Positions 41,128 to 55,498 of a DNA stretch of 64,000 nucleotides are shown piece after piece. The notes under the pieces are model-generated. The model had not been told where the DNA came from, did not search any database, and worked only from the letters and a program-made list of their open reading frames with translations. Numbering within the stretch: the stretch's first letter is position 1; each line of letters opens with the position of its first letter. The stretch is from Karalla daura (Eukaryota; Chordata; Actinopteri; Chaetodontiformes; Leiognathidae), in NCBI GenBank assembly GCA_029224185.1, contig CM055193.1:17770669-17834668 (forward strand). Reading direction: 5' to 3'. The position numbers and the translations under genes are program-made.

Positions 41128-42360
41128 TGACCAGAAGAACTTTGTGACCAGAACTTCACAAGCCGTACACTCAGAGGAGTACGGTGATTACCGGCAGCCC
41201 TATTCTAAAAATACAGAGTGGCAGTTCTCCGGTGTGGATGAACGCAGCTGAAAACAACTTCACACAGCGAGAACATTTCCAAAGTTGGGTTCAGCGAGTT
41301 AAAAGTAACCAGGGTGTGCTCACAATGAATCAAAGCGTTCATAAAATGGACTATTTTTTTTCTGCACTCAATCTAGTGAGCCGTCATGTTATCTGAGGCA
41401 GTTTCATTGACCTTGACTTTTTTTAATGAGTAACTAATTCACATTCCAGAGCAAAGGGTAAATGATTACAACTCCCAGTGCTCATTCCTGCCAAACAAGG
41501 CAGGACAGTTTAACAGATGCCGTAAAAAATTTATAATCACTGTTGTGTCAAGTTGAGGGTTGGGTGCATTGTATTTTACTTATGTAATGAATTCATTTTC
41601 GTGTGTGCAAAAGGCAAAATGACGAACAGATGTTTAGCAGATTTATATGCATTTCATTTTGTGAAGTAATATAGATTTGACACATTCTCTTGTTGATTTT
41701 TGGGGTTTTTTTTATCAAAAAACAAATATTTCCCAGTCTGTCTCTTTCACAATAAGAAGACTCAGCAAATTATAGACTACAACAAGTGTGAGGTGTAAAG
41801 TCAACCATATGAAGTCTTTAGCAGCGCTCAGTGGTAAGTGGGAGCAATAAAAGCTTCCCCTCAGAGGCCACAGATTCAGCTCCACCCTCACTTTACTCCC
41901 CAGCCTTCCTCACACCCTCCCATCCACAGGATCCAGACTGGCCCGCAGTTTTGCAGAGTGTGAGTGACAAAACGTAGCATCCTGCCTCTGAACATACTTA
42001 TACAATGTCGTGTTTGTAAGCCCAGCAGCCGGATCCAGTGGCAAGTTGAGTTTATGACGTGACGTATGCTTAAACACTGCACATCAGACCAAGACAGACT
42101 TTACACCGTTGAAAATGCTGACAACAAAGGTTTTCACAAAAATCGTTTGTCATGAGTAATTTATCCAGCTACAACAAGATCAGCGTTGCCAAGTATTCAT
42201 GCTTCCTCTGACTGCTATGATGTAATGCTAAATTGACTGACTGGCTGACTTGCTCAACCCAACTGTTTAGTTTAGTTTTTTCTCCGGATAGCGTCACATC
42301 CATGAAGATAAGAAATCAGAAAAGAAAAAAAATGGCCTAAGCAGAAACTGAGGTACTGAG

Positions 42361-42570
42361 ATCTTATCATATCGTATCGTATCGTATCGTATCGTATCGT
42401 ATCGTATCGTATCGTATCGTATCGTATCGTATCGTATCGTATCGTATCGTATCGTATCGTATCGTATCGTATCGTATCGTATCGTATCGTATCGTATCGT
42501 ATCGTATTGCATCGTATCGTATCGTATCGTATCGTATCGTATCGTAATGTATCATATCCTATCCTATCCT
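42361..42570. repeat. (ATCGT)n pentanucleotide array, about 35 units
   Basis: A near-perfect 5-bp array from 42371 to 42545 with one variant unit (ATTGC at 42506-42510), decaying into ATCCT units at 42556-42570. Each unit carries one CpG. The 142-codon minus-strand frame over it is a by-product, because this repeat has no stop codon in any minus-strand frame. Confidence 0.98.
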
Positions 42571-44682
42571 TTTCGTACCTGTTTTCTGTGATAGAAATTC
42601 TTATGCTTATGATACACTCACAATCCTGAAAAACATGAGATTTTGATAAGATCTGGATGACAGTGGTGACGCTTTGAATAGAGACTTCTTTGTTTCCCAA
42701 TTAATTTTCTTTATCTAACCCTGTTTAATCCACTTAGTGCAGGATGCTGTTTGAACAGGAGCTGTAATTGCAGAGATTGTTTGGGGGAATTTTTTTGACG
42801 GGAGGAATTCCATCACAGGATGGGAGAGGCCATATTTAAAGGGCCGAAAGGTTGTACTGACCCCCTGCCAAAACAGCTTTTCCAGGAAGGGACACATTAA
42901 CACAGAAACCACACATGCACACAGTTCGGACACACACTGACACACCTGGGTACCTCATTTTCCTGCACTTAGCCAGCACACAAAAGGCACATGTAATATA
43001 ATCTTGACAAAGCTTTGGCTTGTTCCCCTCATGTCAAATCTAAATCGGAGTAAATGAGACAGAGAACGAGAACGAGGAATGTCGGGTGTGATTCTGGGAA
43101 CTAAACTGCTTCTCTCTCAGGGTTGGTAGCGAAACCATTGGGATTTGGGGGATGGAGTGGGTGGGGTGTTGGGGGGGATGTAGTTTAGTCCCAGTATGAC
43201 TCATCGGTCTTGTGGTTTCCAGTATAAAATCATTCATTCATTCATTTTGTTCCCTAGTAGTAGTCTCATCCTGTCTTTGCACATGATGGTTCTTACTTGT
43301 ACAGCACAGGTGGGGGATGACTTAATCCTCTCTCAACAATACAAGATACACAGTTGTCAGCGGTTTACAGAATTACCCTCCATTCAAAAGTTTGTTGTAA
43401 ACATCCTTTGTCTTACACAGAACCTTCAGCAATTTTCATGTGAAGGGTTATCTTTCAAACCTTTCCCTTTTCCTTGTAAATTCTGAGAAAAGAAAAGACC
43501 CTTGACTGCTCACTTGACATCATTGTTTACCCAGCATGCTTGAGGGGGGCCTTGCTAGGTAAAATGAGTGGGAACAAGCTCAAAGCCGGCAGCTAATTAA
43601 TCTTACACCGGCTGGAGCTCGTACGGTGGTGGGTCAAAGGTAGGGTTCACCGGTGGGATCCTGTTGCACTGTGTTTAGGTGATTGCCATGGTGATGAGGC
43701 AAAAACAAAAATGTCGGATCATATGCTTTACACAGAGGCAAATAATGACTGTTTGGGTTTTCTTAGTTTGTGTAGAGGGAGGGATCATGTGTCAAACAGC
43801 TGGAGAGGAACTGTGGACAGGAAGCTTTTAGGATTATGCAACACATATTAGAATATTTAATTTGCAGTTTTGTGCAAACACCAGCCCATTACAGTGTGTA
43901 CCTGTATGTTAACCTGTCAAATGTGTTTCTCGTCTCTTTTGTCACAGCATTTGCATCCAATTGTACACGAAGGACTGAGCGCAGTGTAAAGAGACCCACT
44001 GATGTCTGTCATCACAGCTACACCTTCCCATGACCTCACAAAGAGCAGGGATATGAAAGCATCACAGTCCTCTGCAGAGCAGTCATGCAGGAGAGCCTCT
44101 TGACTCCTGACACACACACACAGACACTAAAGGACATCTTCATTTAACTGCTGTCATTAGGTATCAGTTTCTCCAGTGTTCTCAGACTTTAATATAAACG
44201 TGAAAGTGCAATGTGGGGAATTTTTACTCCTTCAACTGTGCCAAGTCAGAAGTCCACCCTTTCCCCTATTCTTTGTCATTTCCTCTCCAGTGGACACATT
44301 GTTGTCCCCAGAGAAGACATTTACAACCATGACTAACAGACAGGAAGTGCCATGGTCTGTGCCTTTCTTCTCCGAGTGCAATACAGGATGTGCTGTTTGA
44401 TTCCAACAAGTGCTCCTGGGGCTCCTGAGCGCTGTGAACTTTATTTCTGTGGCAGATGATGGACAGGTAGTAAAAATTGCACTCGAATAACAGGACTCTG
44501 TAGTCAGAGGCCAGTTTACACACACTCTTATCATTTGCAAATATTAGCACTTCACTCCCCCTTGTGTCCATGTAGCTCCAGGGAGAATCACATAAGTCCT
44601 TTCGTGTCTGTTTCATAGTGTTTGGTGAGGCTATTACACAAGACACAAGAAGACAAATAGCATTCTCAAAGTGCCAAGCTCT

Positions 44683-44722
44683 CTCTCACTCTCTCTCTCA
44701 CTCTCTCTCTCCCTCTCTCTGT
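44683..44722. repeat. (CT)n imperfect microsatellite
   Basis: CT units interrupted by CACT and CCCT. Confidence 0.9.
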
Positions 44723-47700
44723 CTGTAAGCCACTGTTTAATAAATCCTCATTTAATCAGCAGGATCTAAACTATTTCCTTGATCCCACTCTCTGAAGCTA
44801 CTCTTCTCAGATAGCCAGTGCATGCCGATGAGTTTTGCCAGTGCTAGGTCAAGCAGCTATAATGCAGCTCAGTGCTGAGTCTGCAGAGTTCTTCCCAGCA
44901 GCTGGCTTATTTGGCCTCTGATTGCCGTGATATGACCAAAAAAGGCCTTTCAATGTTCCCAGCCACTGGGAATCCGGCCTTTATCTCTGGCTCACATTGG
45001 GCTGCTGCTGCTGAGCATCAACACGCAGGCTTTGGAAATATGTAAGGCCACAGCAGTTGCAGTTGTATTGTGTTCACTTGGACAGTATATCCATCATGTG
45101 ATGTATTTGAAAACAGGTGGCGTAACTACTATCTACCTCATCCAGGAAAGGCATGTGGTAACTCTGTGAAATTAGTGATTTTACGTGCCAGTGCAAACAG
45201 TGCAGTCCTGGAGATTACTATGACATGACAGTTACGGTCGATTGAGTCACAACACGTTAAGAGTTATGGGTTTAGTCGAGGCAACACCTCAACCAGGCGC
45301 TGATCTCTTCCTCGAACTCTCTAATCACATTGTGCAAACAAGCCCTTCATGTGATGAGGAACAATTTTGAAAGAGCGTGAGAGACTAACATGGATCTAAA
45401 TCACAATCGACAGCCCAATCACCGCCTCTAAAAGAGCATTAAACTTCTGGTGTGAATGCTGTGTTCTTATGTAAGCGGGTTGCTCTTCCTGTGGTCTTTG
45501 GCACCAATTCTGTGCTTCTGGACACAGAAATTACTGAGGCTAAGGCAGGGCACCTCCCGCAGTGTGAGCTCATTTTAATGGCATCTGTTTTTGACTGAGC
45601 TCACTGAGTTGACCCTTTACAGGCTTGTCCCGACTTCACCTAATGTGGTGTGTCTCTCGGAGTTGGCTGACCCCTGCACACACTCAGACAACTATGATCT
45701 TCGCTTTAGCTTAAATAATCAGCAGGTCTTCCTTTTAAGAGCAGAAAGGGGAGTCCAGAAAGGAGAGAGACAGTGAAGAGTAGTTAGTTATGACTCGAAA
45801 TGTGATTCTTTTTATGTCATGTGTTTTATTGTCCTTCATACTATTCAGAGCAAATTTTAGCACAGCCTCACTCACAATCACCCTCTCATCTTAGTCTTCT
45901 TGACAAGGTGAAGAACCATTCAAAGACTTTACCACCATGTCTGCCTTATACTCATTAGCCTTGATTATTGGATAGAGGAGACATTTAATTCACAAAACCA
46001 TTTAAATCATCAAATTACCACCCACAGCATGCCATTAGCCAGTGTATTGTGGAGACAAAGGGACATTTGTCTGAGACACACGCATCCTTTTGGGATATCA
46101 CCTGATCTCACAATAATCTGAGGGTGGGAGCTGGAGAACACCACCAGAAAGCTTGGGTAAGTGCAGACCCAAGCCCAGGCATGTCAGTGGTGTGTTAAAT
46201 AAATGAAGGCTCTCAAACACAATCACCCTGGTCTTTTTTGTGTGTGTCTCCTGGCACCAACAGAGGGATTTCAAAGATAAATGCCAGGTATTATCCGCCA
46301 AAATCCCCAAGTCTTTTGAGTGTGTGTGTGCACCCACAGGTAAAAGATTTGGGTTGCATGACGTGCGCCTACATTGTCTGTGTTGGCACTCGGCCTCAGT
46401 TTGACACTTAATGAAATAATAACAAGAGCGTTTTAGAAATACTTCAAAATAGGATGATGTCAGTTTGCACAGGCCAGCACACTCCCACCCATGACATCAC
46501 TGCGTGGTACTTCAGGGTTTTCATGACCTGCAGGGTTCATATGATGCGTGAAGTCATCCATAAACACAGCCTCACAGGTTGAAAAAATACACTATGTAAA
46601 CCTACCACGTGTAAGCTGAACCTGCCGAGGATAATACAGTGTTTTATCTGCTTTAAGAACATGTAGTTTGTTATACTCTGTGAGTTTGTTTTTTTTTCAG
46701 ATAGTCTGAAAGTGTGAGTGTTAGAGTTAGGGTTATAAATGTAATCCCTGATTCCTCCCTATTCTGATTCATGTCTTCTGTCTTCATTTCAAGTTCAATT
46801 TTAGCCAAGCTGACATTTCCGTGAGCCAGACCTCTGGAAAATCTCATGAGACCTCCTTTCCTGCCAAGTTGAAAAAAAAAAAGATTGGAGGATGGATGAC
46901 AAGAGATGAAAGAAATGGAAAGAGGAGGTAAGATAGTTTGATAAAGTGTTTAGATCAGGTAAAATATGATTACAGTGGCTGTTAATTAAAGCTGTCTCAG
47001 TGCCATCGTAAGCCTTTCACCTGAACTACCTTTGATGATGCATGATGAAAAGACAAACAAGTTCCCAGTCTGCAGGGAATCACTGTGAAGCCACTCAGCA
47101 AAGTCATCAGTGCGAGTAGAGTTTCGCACTCTTGTTTTTCACAGTACAGTCGTTAAGATCTCCCAGGCACTTGGTCGACCTTTTGGAGAGTATCCTCCTA
47201 ATTATTAAGTTATTGTTTGTTTGTTTTTTCCCTCAGTCCAAACATTAAAACAGTTTAAGTTCAACAAAAACAGACCTGATGGAAAACTCGTTCCACAGAG
47301 ATGCTCACTTGATATTGTTTGCAATGATGACATTAAGAAGAGGAAATCTGAGTTTCAGCATGTGCACCATTATCTCTTTTGTTTACATGAGGCGAGTTTC
47401 TGCAATGACTCACCAGACTCTTTTTTTTTATGTTTACACATAAACTAACACTTGAAGGAACAAAAGCAACCGATCCTATCCAGCAATCCCGCAAGTCTTT
47501 CTACAAAAATCCTTTGAGAAAATGGTGGGTGTGTGTTTGTATATGGGTGTGATTGCCTCGTCTCAATATAATGAACAAATTGCAGTGGCGCTTTTTGGAA
47601 TTTGGCACTTAGATTTTCAATTTGTTTCATTTTCTGATGCCATTTCATTTGGTTGATATAGACAGTAGTTTGGTTTGTCTAAGGATAAAAAAAAGGTTTA

Positions 47701-49491
47701 AGTTGAACTGTTAAAACACAGATGAATACACTGAGCTTTGTTCCGTGCCAGATGCCAAGTTTAACCCGGGCTTTGATGGTGATGCTGAGCCAAAAACCTT
47801 TTTCCTGTAACTAGAGAGACACAGCTGGACTTCATCTCTAGCAGCTGTCCCAGGCCCTGTGGCCATGACCCTCGTGTTATGGGTCAACTATTGTCTCCTC
47901 TGTTGTGCAGTAGCTAAGTCATTAGTTTAATAAATTTGTTCATAGCCCTTTCACAGCTTCTGCTTACTGATATTCTTGTATTTATAGGCCTACATGAACC
48001 TTCAAACCTACTGAGGGCCTCTTTCTGTCATTTTTACGTGGCGATAAATCAGCCGAGGTTGTTTGCCGGTCGTGCATGAGAGGAGAGCAGAAACACGCTC
48101 CATGTCTGCTGGTCTTATGTAATGCTCACAGGGGTGGGGGGTATCTAATCTTATGTAGTTCAAAAGTCTTTGCATAAATAAACACAGGAATCCCACCATC
48201 TAATTGGCAGTTGAGAGGCACAGCATTAAATTGCCCTCAGGGGGCAACAATTAACAGTGTTCATCTCAGTTTGACTCCGGAAATTATATTACAGAGAGAT
48301 TGTATTGTTGAAAACGAACTACTACCAAGAGATTCAGTGCATCCGCAGCAATAATTTTGTTGATTAATTTGTTGAGAATTTGATGTAAAAGGTTGTAGAC
48401 AATATGGTTCTTTCACTGCTTTGCCAGAGTGCGCCCTGGCTCGCCTGGAGGGGGTAATGTGGTTGAGTGAATATGAATCCCTGAAAGCCTTTCAGTTCAT
48501 GTTCAGCAAGAAGTCTCTCTGAGGGTTCCCCCACCAAGAAATCTCTGGGACTATCCTGCCAGGAAGCACACAGTGAGCTCACTCAGATCAGGCTGCGTTT
48601 CAGCAGCTCCCTGAAGCCTTCACTCAGGACAAAGTGTTTACTTTTGCCTCTGATGCTGAAAAATTAGAACTCATGTGGCCTCGATGGAATACCCGAAACA
48701 TGGTGTTTCAGTGAAAAGCACTGTCGTCTCACAGGAAGAAGGTCACTATGCATGAAGAACAGTCTTCTGTGTCTGTACTCCCTGTAATGCCACCCCCCCT
48801 CTGCCGCAACACTATTAAGATGCAACACATTCATGATAATGGATGGACTGACCTGTTGCCCTTGTCGCCCTGTTGATCTCTTTAATCCCAGGCAGTGGAT
48901 TTTGGTTTCATACAAGCTGTTCCCCACGTTTCGGACCGTTCGGAAGCGACAGTGGAAGCCACCAAGCCACCATGTGTGTATAATCAGAGTACAATGATTA
49001 TCATTCTTTATGTGTTGACATGGACAACAGGGGCCACAAGGACGTACTGCGAGGACATGGGATGGACATGTGCATTGATGTGACCACTAACATCTCAGCA
49101 CATCATCAGTGTTTCATCTCCACCGTTATTTCAGTGCTTATAACGACATCTGTCTTTTTGTGCAGCTTTGTGCAAGACTCTAAATATGTACAAGGTGATT
49201 ATTCACTGTTCGCAGCTCTGATATGAGGCCTGTTACCAGTTGTGTCATACTGGATCTCAATTAGGAAGCGATGACTGGTGCTTTGTCACTAACATTTTTT
49301 TTTAAATATCCCTAAGCAACCAAAAGAAGTCTTTGGTGTTTGGTTTATGCTGGCTTTAAATAAAGATGTGTGTAACTATATGACAGACCTCTCCTGACAT
49401 TCAGTTTTGGAAAAAAAAAACACTGGGGGGAAAATAACAGAGTGAAAACCGCTGTGGGAAATTTTCCACAGACAAAGTAGACACATTGGCC

Positions 49492-49492
49492 A

Positions 49493-49536
<44 letters not shown>
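49492..49536. repeat. (CA)n microsatellite
   Basis: A run of CA dinucleotides of about 40 bp. Confidence 0.97.
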
Positions 49537-49540
<4 letters not shown>

Positions 49541-49649
49541 CTGTCTCTGCTGTTTGTTTGTTTTTTGTTTTCTTAACAGTGCCAAAAAGTAAATGTAAGA
49601 AAAGTGTTAACTACAGTTAACGTGTAAAAGTATTACATAAAGTAGGACT

Positions 49650-49905
49650 AATGCAGGAAATACACCCTAGACACCAATACACCAATACATCGTAGGGCAT
49701 ACACAGCTCACTCTCACACTCACAACAATTTAGTTTCCAGAAACTTTCATTCCTTTACAGAAACAAGGAATACAGAAAACACACACAGACACAGGAAGAG
49801 CATGCGTATTCCACGTAGAAAGGTCTTCAGTCTGAACGTGACTCAAACCGGGATGTGTTACACAGCACTAATCACAGGGTCACCATCTCGCCCTAGACAC
49901 AATAA
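49650..49905 (-). mobile_element. Decayed L2/SINE-type retroelement copy, near full length
   Basis: The minus-strand order is visible: ATACACCCTAGACACC, a CTCACACTCACAA block, GACACAGGAAGAGCATGC, then AAGGTCTTCAGTCTGAACG and a head-like segment (ACACAGCACTAATCACAG). Many substitutions indicate an old insertion. Confidence 0.6.
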
Positions 49906-51587
49906 GGAAGCTTGATAAGAATGAGATCCAAAGTGTGCAGTGTTTGAAGAGTGAATGAGCTCAACAGAGAGGCTTCCTGTGCAGTCAAATCAGTATTCAG
50001 ACTGATAAATGAATTTGTCTTGGTCTATTAAAGCACACTTGTATCTGTACAGCATCGGATCCATCATGCCCTGGGTGCATGTGTATATGAGTGTACGCGT
50101 ACATGTGTGAGTCTCATTCACACAAATGTCAAAGAAAGAATGAGGAACTTATTTCCTGTCTGACAATGACAAATAACTCTGGCATTTTGGGCATTGCCAT
50201 GGCAACGGAAATGAATGAGAAGCACTGTACATGTGACTATCCTGACTACAGTTGCAAAAACACAGTGGCACAACAGCGGCTGGATAGCAGATTTCTCTCT
50301 AAGTACAGTATCAGTTTCTGCCTCTGTTAAATTAACTTCCCCTTTTTCCCTCTTTGGCGGGTGACATGCCCAGCCACAAGTTGCCAGACATAACTGAAAT
50401 CATATCAAACAGACATGTCTACAGTAGTCCAGGACCAGCAGCTACTGCAGGAATGTGTGGGGGTGTCACTGTTGTCAAAACACTGATTGAACTGTTTGGG
50501 AGTTACTAAGAGTTTTTGATGACCAGCAGGAAAAATCCTTGAGGAGTAACGAAAATTATCCACAGCTGGTTTTCTTTCCCTTTCCTCTCCCTCCTCGGTC
50601 AGTTGCACCCTAGACTTTGTAGACCTCACCATGCAGACAGACATGCACCATTTGCATGAGCAGAAACACACGCCTTGCTGCAAGGACCTGCTGCAGAAGT
50701 TGCAGATGATGGTGAGAGATTTCTGGGTGAATCAGAGCAGCAGTAGAACCAGCTGGATCTGACCACGGGTGTGTGACAGTGGTCCAAGAAATTCTGGGTC
50801 TATTTTTAGGGTGTTTTTTTAATGTTATTTTACTTTATTTTATTGCCAGCAGATCCAGACAGAAACATAACAATCATGTGCTGGTTAATGAAAGGAACCT
50901 GACAATCTTGTGACGTTGACTCAGAGGCCGCTGTCACCTCAGTCCAGTGCCAGGACGGTCACTTTAAAGCCTAAAAATCTAAAACTTCAAAACTTTCCGG
51001 CAGTCACAGAACTATTTATTCCTCCAGTGTGTAATGTAATATAGACCTCCAGATGGGATAACTTACTACAACAGAATATGAGTCAGCTGAATGTGAGCCT
51101 GCTGTATTTGTAGTGAGCGTGTATAACTGTGATAGCTTAAAGTAATTTCAACTGAATATTAAGTGATGTGGAGAGCACCCCCTGTGTCTGAAAAGTGCCT
51201 TCAAGTCCTGCATCCATTTATTTTAAGAGCACAAGATCCCTGTACAATGATAATTGTCAAGTTATAAGGACTCCACATGGCGACTAATTTTAGAGGAGTT
51301 ATGGAGGAGTAGAAGATATGTCTTTGCCTGCACTGCCCTCTAGCGATGGTCGTCATGTAATGGAATTAAGCCACAAGATGCCACTGTTACACACTTTTCT
51401 AGCGTGTGATGTAGTATAGAAGTTACATTAAGTGTTATCAGAACTTGCTAAAACGTAAAATTGACTGATACAAATTCAGCACCTGCTTTTTCTGAGGGGA
51501 AGAATAAGCGTTTTCATTTTTTCACTTTTTCATTTTGAGTTTTAAGATAAACACATATCTACTGCTATTATATCTGATCTATATCTG

Positions 51588-51625
51588 ATGTGATCTATAT
51601 CCTGTTTATAGGATATAGATCATAT
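51588..51625. repeat. Inverted repeat next to the LINE fragment
   Basis: GATCTATATCCT (51592-51603) and AGGATATAGATC (51610-51621) are exact complements around a 6-nt loop. The stem extends to about 16 bp with one G-T pair. It lies about 30 bp before the degraded LINE fragment. Confidence 0.85.
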
Positions 51626-51654
51626 ATCTTATCGTTTGGAGCTCTACATGTTCC

Positions 51655-52262
51655 ACAGGGCATGGCTGCCTGCAGAATCCCATATGTGGCTTTGACAATC
51701 ACCGAAGCAAAAACTGGAAGAAATTTTGGCAAATTGTCCAGCGCTTCAGGACTGGAACGTGTCATGGTGTCCACACTGTTTACGACTTGGACGGGGAGCT
51801 GCTGATCTCAACTTAGAAAGTAGTTGGGCCCTGGGAAGCAATACTTAAGTGATCTCTTCATTTCCCCAATCGTTCTGTGGAGCAAGCAGAGTCAGTTGGC
51901 TCAGAAGTGGGACTGCTCATCACTTGAGCTGAAGTTGCTGCAGCTGTTGAGCAGCTCTGTGGTAGTGTTGCTTCTCTGGAGATTCTCTTTAATAATTGGA
52001 GTCAGATTTGTTTGGGACTGACTCTCAAGGCGCAGTCAAGTGGTAGTGTCAGGTTTGCTGGTCTTAGAGTCCTGTCTCTGCTTTGCCCAGATGATGTGAT
52101 CGTACTAGGCTTGTCACTTTGAGATCACACTGGGATGTTTTTTTTTTCTTTTAGGCCATGGTGAGAATCAGCACCTCTAAATCTGTGGCCACAGTTGTCA
52201 ACCAGCTGAGGTGGTTAAGGTATCTGGCCAGGGTGCCAGGTGAAGCATATTACAAATTCAGA
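51655..52262 (+). mobile_element. Degraded non-LTR retrotransposon (RTE/Rex-like reverse transcriptase fragment)
   Basis: The sequence follows a familiar fish LINE coding strand with stops, frameshifts and internal deletions. It has a region reading like AKTGRNFGKLSSAS, the segment TCCACACTGTTTACGACTTG, a broken DD-containing reverse transcriptase block (CCAGATGATGTGATCGT near 52087-52103), GAGAATCAGCACCTCTAAAT (read as RISTSK), and CAGCTGAGGTGGTTAAGGTA (LRWL-like). It is non-functional. The clade name is from memory and uncertain between RTE and Rex families. Confidence 0.6.
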
Positions 52263-55017
52263 GGACAATACTATGGATTGGTGTGTAGTGGTATCACCAC
52301 ATAGACTGAGATAATTGATGAATGAATGAACAAATCAACTTACATGTTTTATGAATATAACAAATGTCATTTGATACTATGCGAATTGACCATGATTCAA
52401 ATGAAGGCGCTTCCTGTAAGTCCATCCTTTGACCGGGTGATGGCGCCCTTTTCACGCAAAATGGTTGAGTAACGGGACAAGAGCATGTGTTCTCTGCTTA
52501 CTGGTTCGCCTCCTGTCAGATAACAGTTTCTAGGCAAATGGAAAACAGAAGATAAGTAAATGTAACGCAGCTGACAGCAACTCACCTCCTACAGTGAAAG
52601 AAAGGATTGTTTGCATCATTAAATTACATTTGATCTGCAGACTGCAAAGTGGAAAACAGCATGTCATTCATGGTTTGTTTCAGATTTTCTCAAATCTGTC
52701 TTAACACTCAGTGAAACCGTTTTAACTGTAATTATTCCCCTTGCTCCTTGACAAAGAGGGACAAAATCAAGTGTGTTGGGATACCCAAAACTCTGTTTCG
52801 CAGTTTAGCTTTCTATATGAAGCAAACCTGGTTCTCCCTTAGCTACTCTGTACAATTTGAGTTTTCACAGGGGAAAGAGCCATGCATTGACAATATGATT
52901 AGCAGAAATGGGCAACATGGTGGATGTGAGCAGCACAGCAAGAAGGACCTGGGTGTAGATACTCACAGTTAGGTTTCCTCTCACAGTCAGGCTTATTTGG
53001 ATCGGAGTGAGTGTGAGAGTGGTCTGTTGACATACCGAGTTTGTATTACCTAATATTCTCACCCAGTGTTTTACTTTCCTCCTTTCTTTTCCTGCGATAA
53101 GCTCAAGCGGATACTAATACTCCACCAAAATAATGGATGGAGGAATAAAGGGGAGTGGTTGCAATATTTTCGTTAGCCACAGGGAACAATACTGAGTCCA
53201 TTTTACAAGAACTTGCAAACAAACTGTCAAATGACAGGTGAAATTTCTTCCTTTTAGTGAGGATTTTCTCAAGATACTTGATTCAGTCTCACAGAGGGAA
53301 TTAGCTCTTGGGTGGTTCTGGTTGAAATGGACAGTGTCATAGTCTAAGTAGATAATCATTTTATTCATGTGCTCTTACTTTCCCTCACTGTTCAAAATGC
53401 TCTCGAGTGCGTCATTCTAGCAGACAGCTCTGAGAGCTATTTCACAGTGGCCTGGGTTAACCAAAATGGATGCAATGAAGAAAATGCACATTTCAGCCAT
53501 GCTGTGTGAACTAATTGAATGTTATATCTCAGTGAAACCAGAACATTTTCAGTGCATACACGCATGTGGTTCCATTTCCGTGAGAGTATGATTTCCAGTG
53601 CTCGTACAGTTTGTGAGAGCAGCCTCTATACTGCAGATCCGTCATCAACCCCCTTTTTTATGTTGTGGGATTGATTGAAAGCAGGATGAGCAAAAACTTC
53701 TCATTCTTTTACTGAACAACTGTCTGCACAGATCCACTTTTAGCGCATGTTGACTCCCCTGTCTGGTTCCCATGTGCAGGGAAATACCTGTAGACCCAGG
53801 CGGTTCTTGTCCACAGTGAATAAACGAGAGAGCAAATGGTCCTGGTAGATCAATCCATCATTAAAATCATTAATCACATCAGACAAAGTTGATAAGACAG
53901 AGCAAGTTACAGTTAAAAGAAGTGGGAAATGTCAGGGACAGTAAAACTAAATCAAAGCAATACTAACAACAATTATAGCTGCAAGCAACTGTGAGCGGGT
54001 CCACACTTAAGGGATAGTTGTAGATTTTAGGAAGTGTGAGACCTGCCACCACCAATAACTACTGAGGCCTGCAAAGCTAACTTACCTTTAAAATGCCATA
54101 GACAGGCCAACATGCTTGCATAGCTCCCATATTTACTCAGAAACATGCTCTTTGTTGTTCAGCAAGGAAATGAATGGGGAGTGAAGCTTTGTTCAACGGA
54201 CAAGAAACTATGGCAGAGCTTTCCGGAACTGTCACACACTATAAGGGGGAGCACACTCGGGCCTAAAGTGTCACGTACCTTACTTTTTTTAACCGCACGC
54301 TTTGGACTCAACCAGCTTATCTTGCGAGACATTTGCAAGCTTGGAAAAGTTTTGCACGCACAGAAGAAACCTTCACTCAAACTTTGCAAACCTTTGCAAA
54401 ACTAAACCAATGGCAGGTTCAAGACAACAGGCACGTGCAGTTCTGGTGGACTTGGAGGGAGACATCATGATTAAGTAAGTTAGACCGTAGCGCTTAACCT
54501 CCAGCCCTAAGGCAGGGGAGTGGCAAAACCACCTCTGATCGACAACTGGCTTGAAATGGGAAACATGATACCAAACTCCTCCGAGGAACCGGTGTCTGTG
54601 GGATCCAACCAGGAGCCCAATGGTAAGTAGTGTGTATAGAGCACCTTCTTTCATCTATCAGTAACAGCATGTGAGAAAAAAGAAAAAAATATATATAGCT
54701 AATATAAAGCATTAAACTCTAAAGTATAGCCTTTTCGCTAGGAAGGTTGTAGGCCTTCTGTAGTGCCTCACAATACACAAAAAATCAAACATTTAATATA
54801 CATATATATATTTTTAAGAAATTTTCTTTTTTACATATTCTTTCTTTTCTAAATACATTCTTCATTTTATTTATTTTTTCAATTTTTAAACTGTGAAGGT
54901 AAGTATCCTATTCATTTTCCTTCATTATGCTTATACTAACTATTATAAATATTAAAGTGATTGTATACACATCTAATTGATTGATGACTGATACTGAACT
55001 CCCCAGGGCTTAGTTCT

Positions 55018-55078
55018 ATACATCTTTATATACAACTTGTTCTTTTGCACTGAAACATTTTTCTTGGCTTGTCTATAA
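55018..55078 (+). repeat. Local direct repeat, copy 1
   Basis: Shares CTTGTTCTTTTGCACTGAAA and TTTCTTGGCTTGTCT with the related unit at 55499-55558. The two starts are about 480 bp apart. Confidence 0.7.
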
Positions 55079-55164
55079 GTTTATCATGGAAATCCTGAGA
55101 CTCCAGCAAGGGAAAGACAGGCTTTGTGGTGCTGATGAGGGAGAAACCAAGAACCTCCTCTATG

Positions 55165-55300
55165 GGCAGTGACGTGCATGGTGGACAGCACCATCAGCCC
55201 TTCACAATGAGAAGCTCTTGTGTTCAACTCACAGGTTGCTCAGATGGCTTGTCTGAGTGGATGGTTCTGACAGTGCACAATGTGTTCTAGTCCAGTGGTG
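55165..55300 (+). mobile_element. Possible SINE head fragment
   Basis: The stretch GTGCATGGTGGACAGCACCA, then CCTTCACAATGAGAAGCTC, then TGTGTTCAACTCACAGG resembles the tRNA-like head of the fish SINE that precedes the L2 tail. It is diverged, and the tail is not clear. Confidence 0.4.
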
Positions 55301-55498
55301 GACTAGACACTCGCCAGTGCTGTGCAATCATGCTACAAGTGTAAAGGTATATATGTATCTAAATTTTTCCTTATTTAAAGCTGAATCTGTCAAGTGCCAA
55401 ATGGTTCAGTTTTGTATACAATTTTTTTTATTTTATATTTCCCCATGGATTAATTGTGCAACATATAAAAGTGATAGAAAATTCTTTCGTATCTTGGT

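Noticed and set aside
42272..42700. Minus-strand frame with repeated RYDTI units
   Set aside because: Produced by the ATCGT array, which lacks stop codons in any minus-strand frame. There is no unique coding sequence around it.
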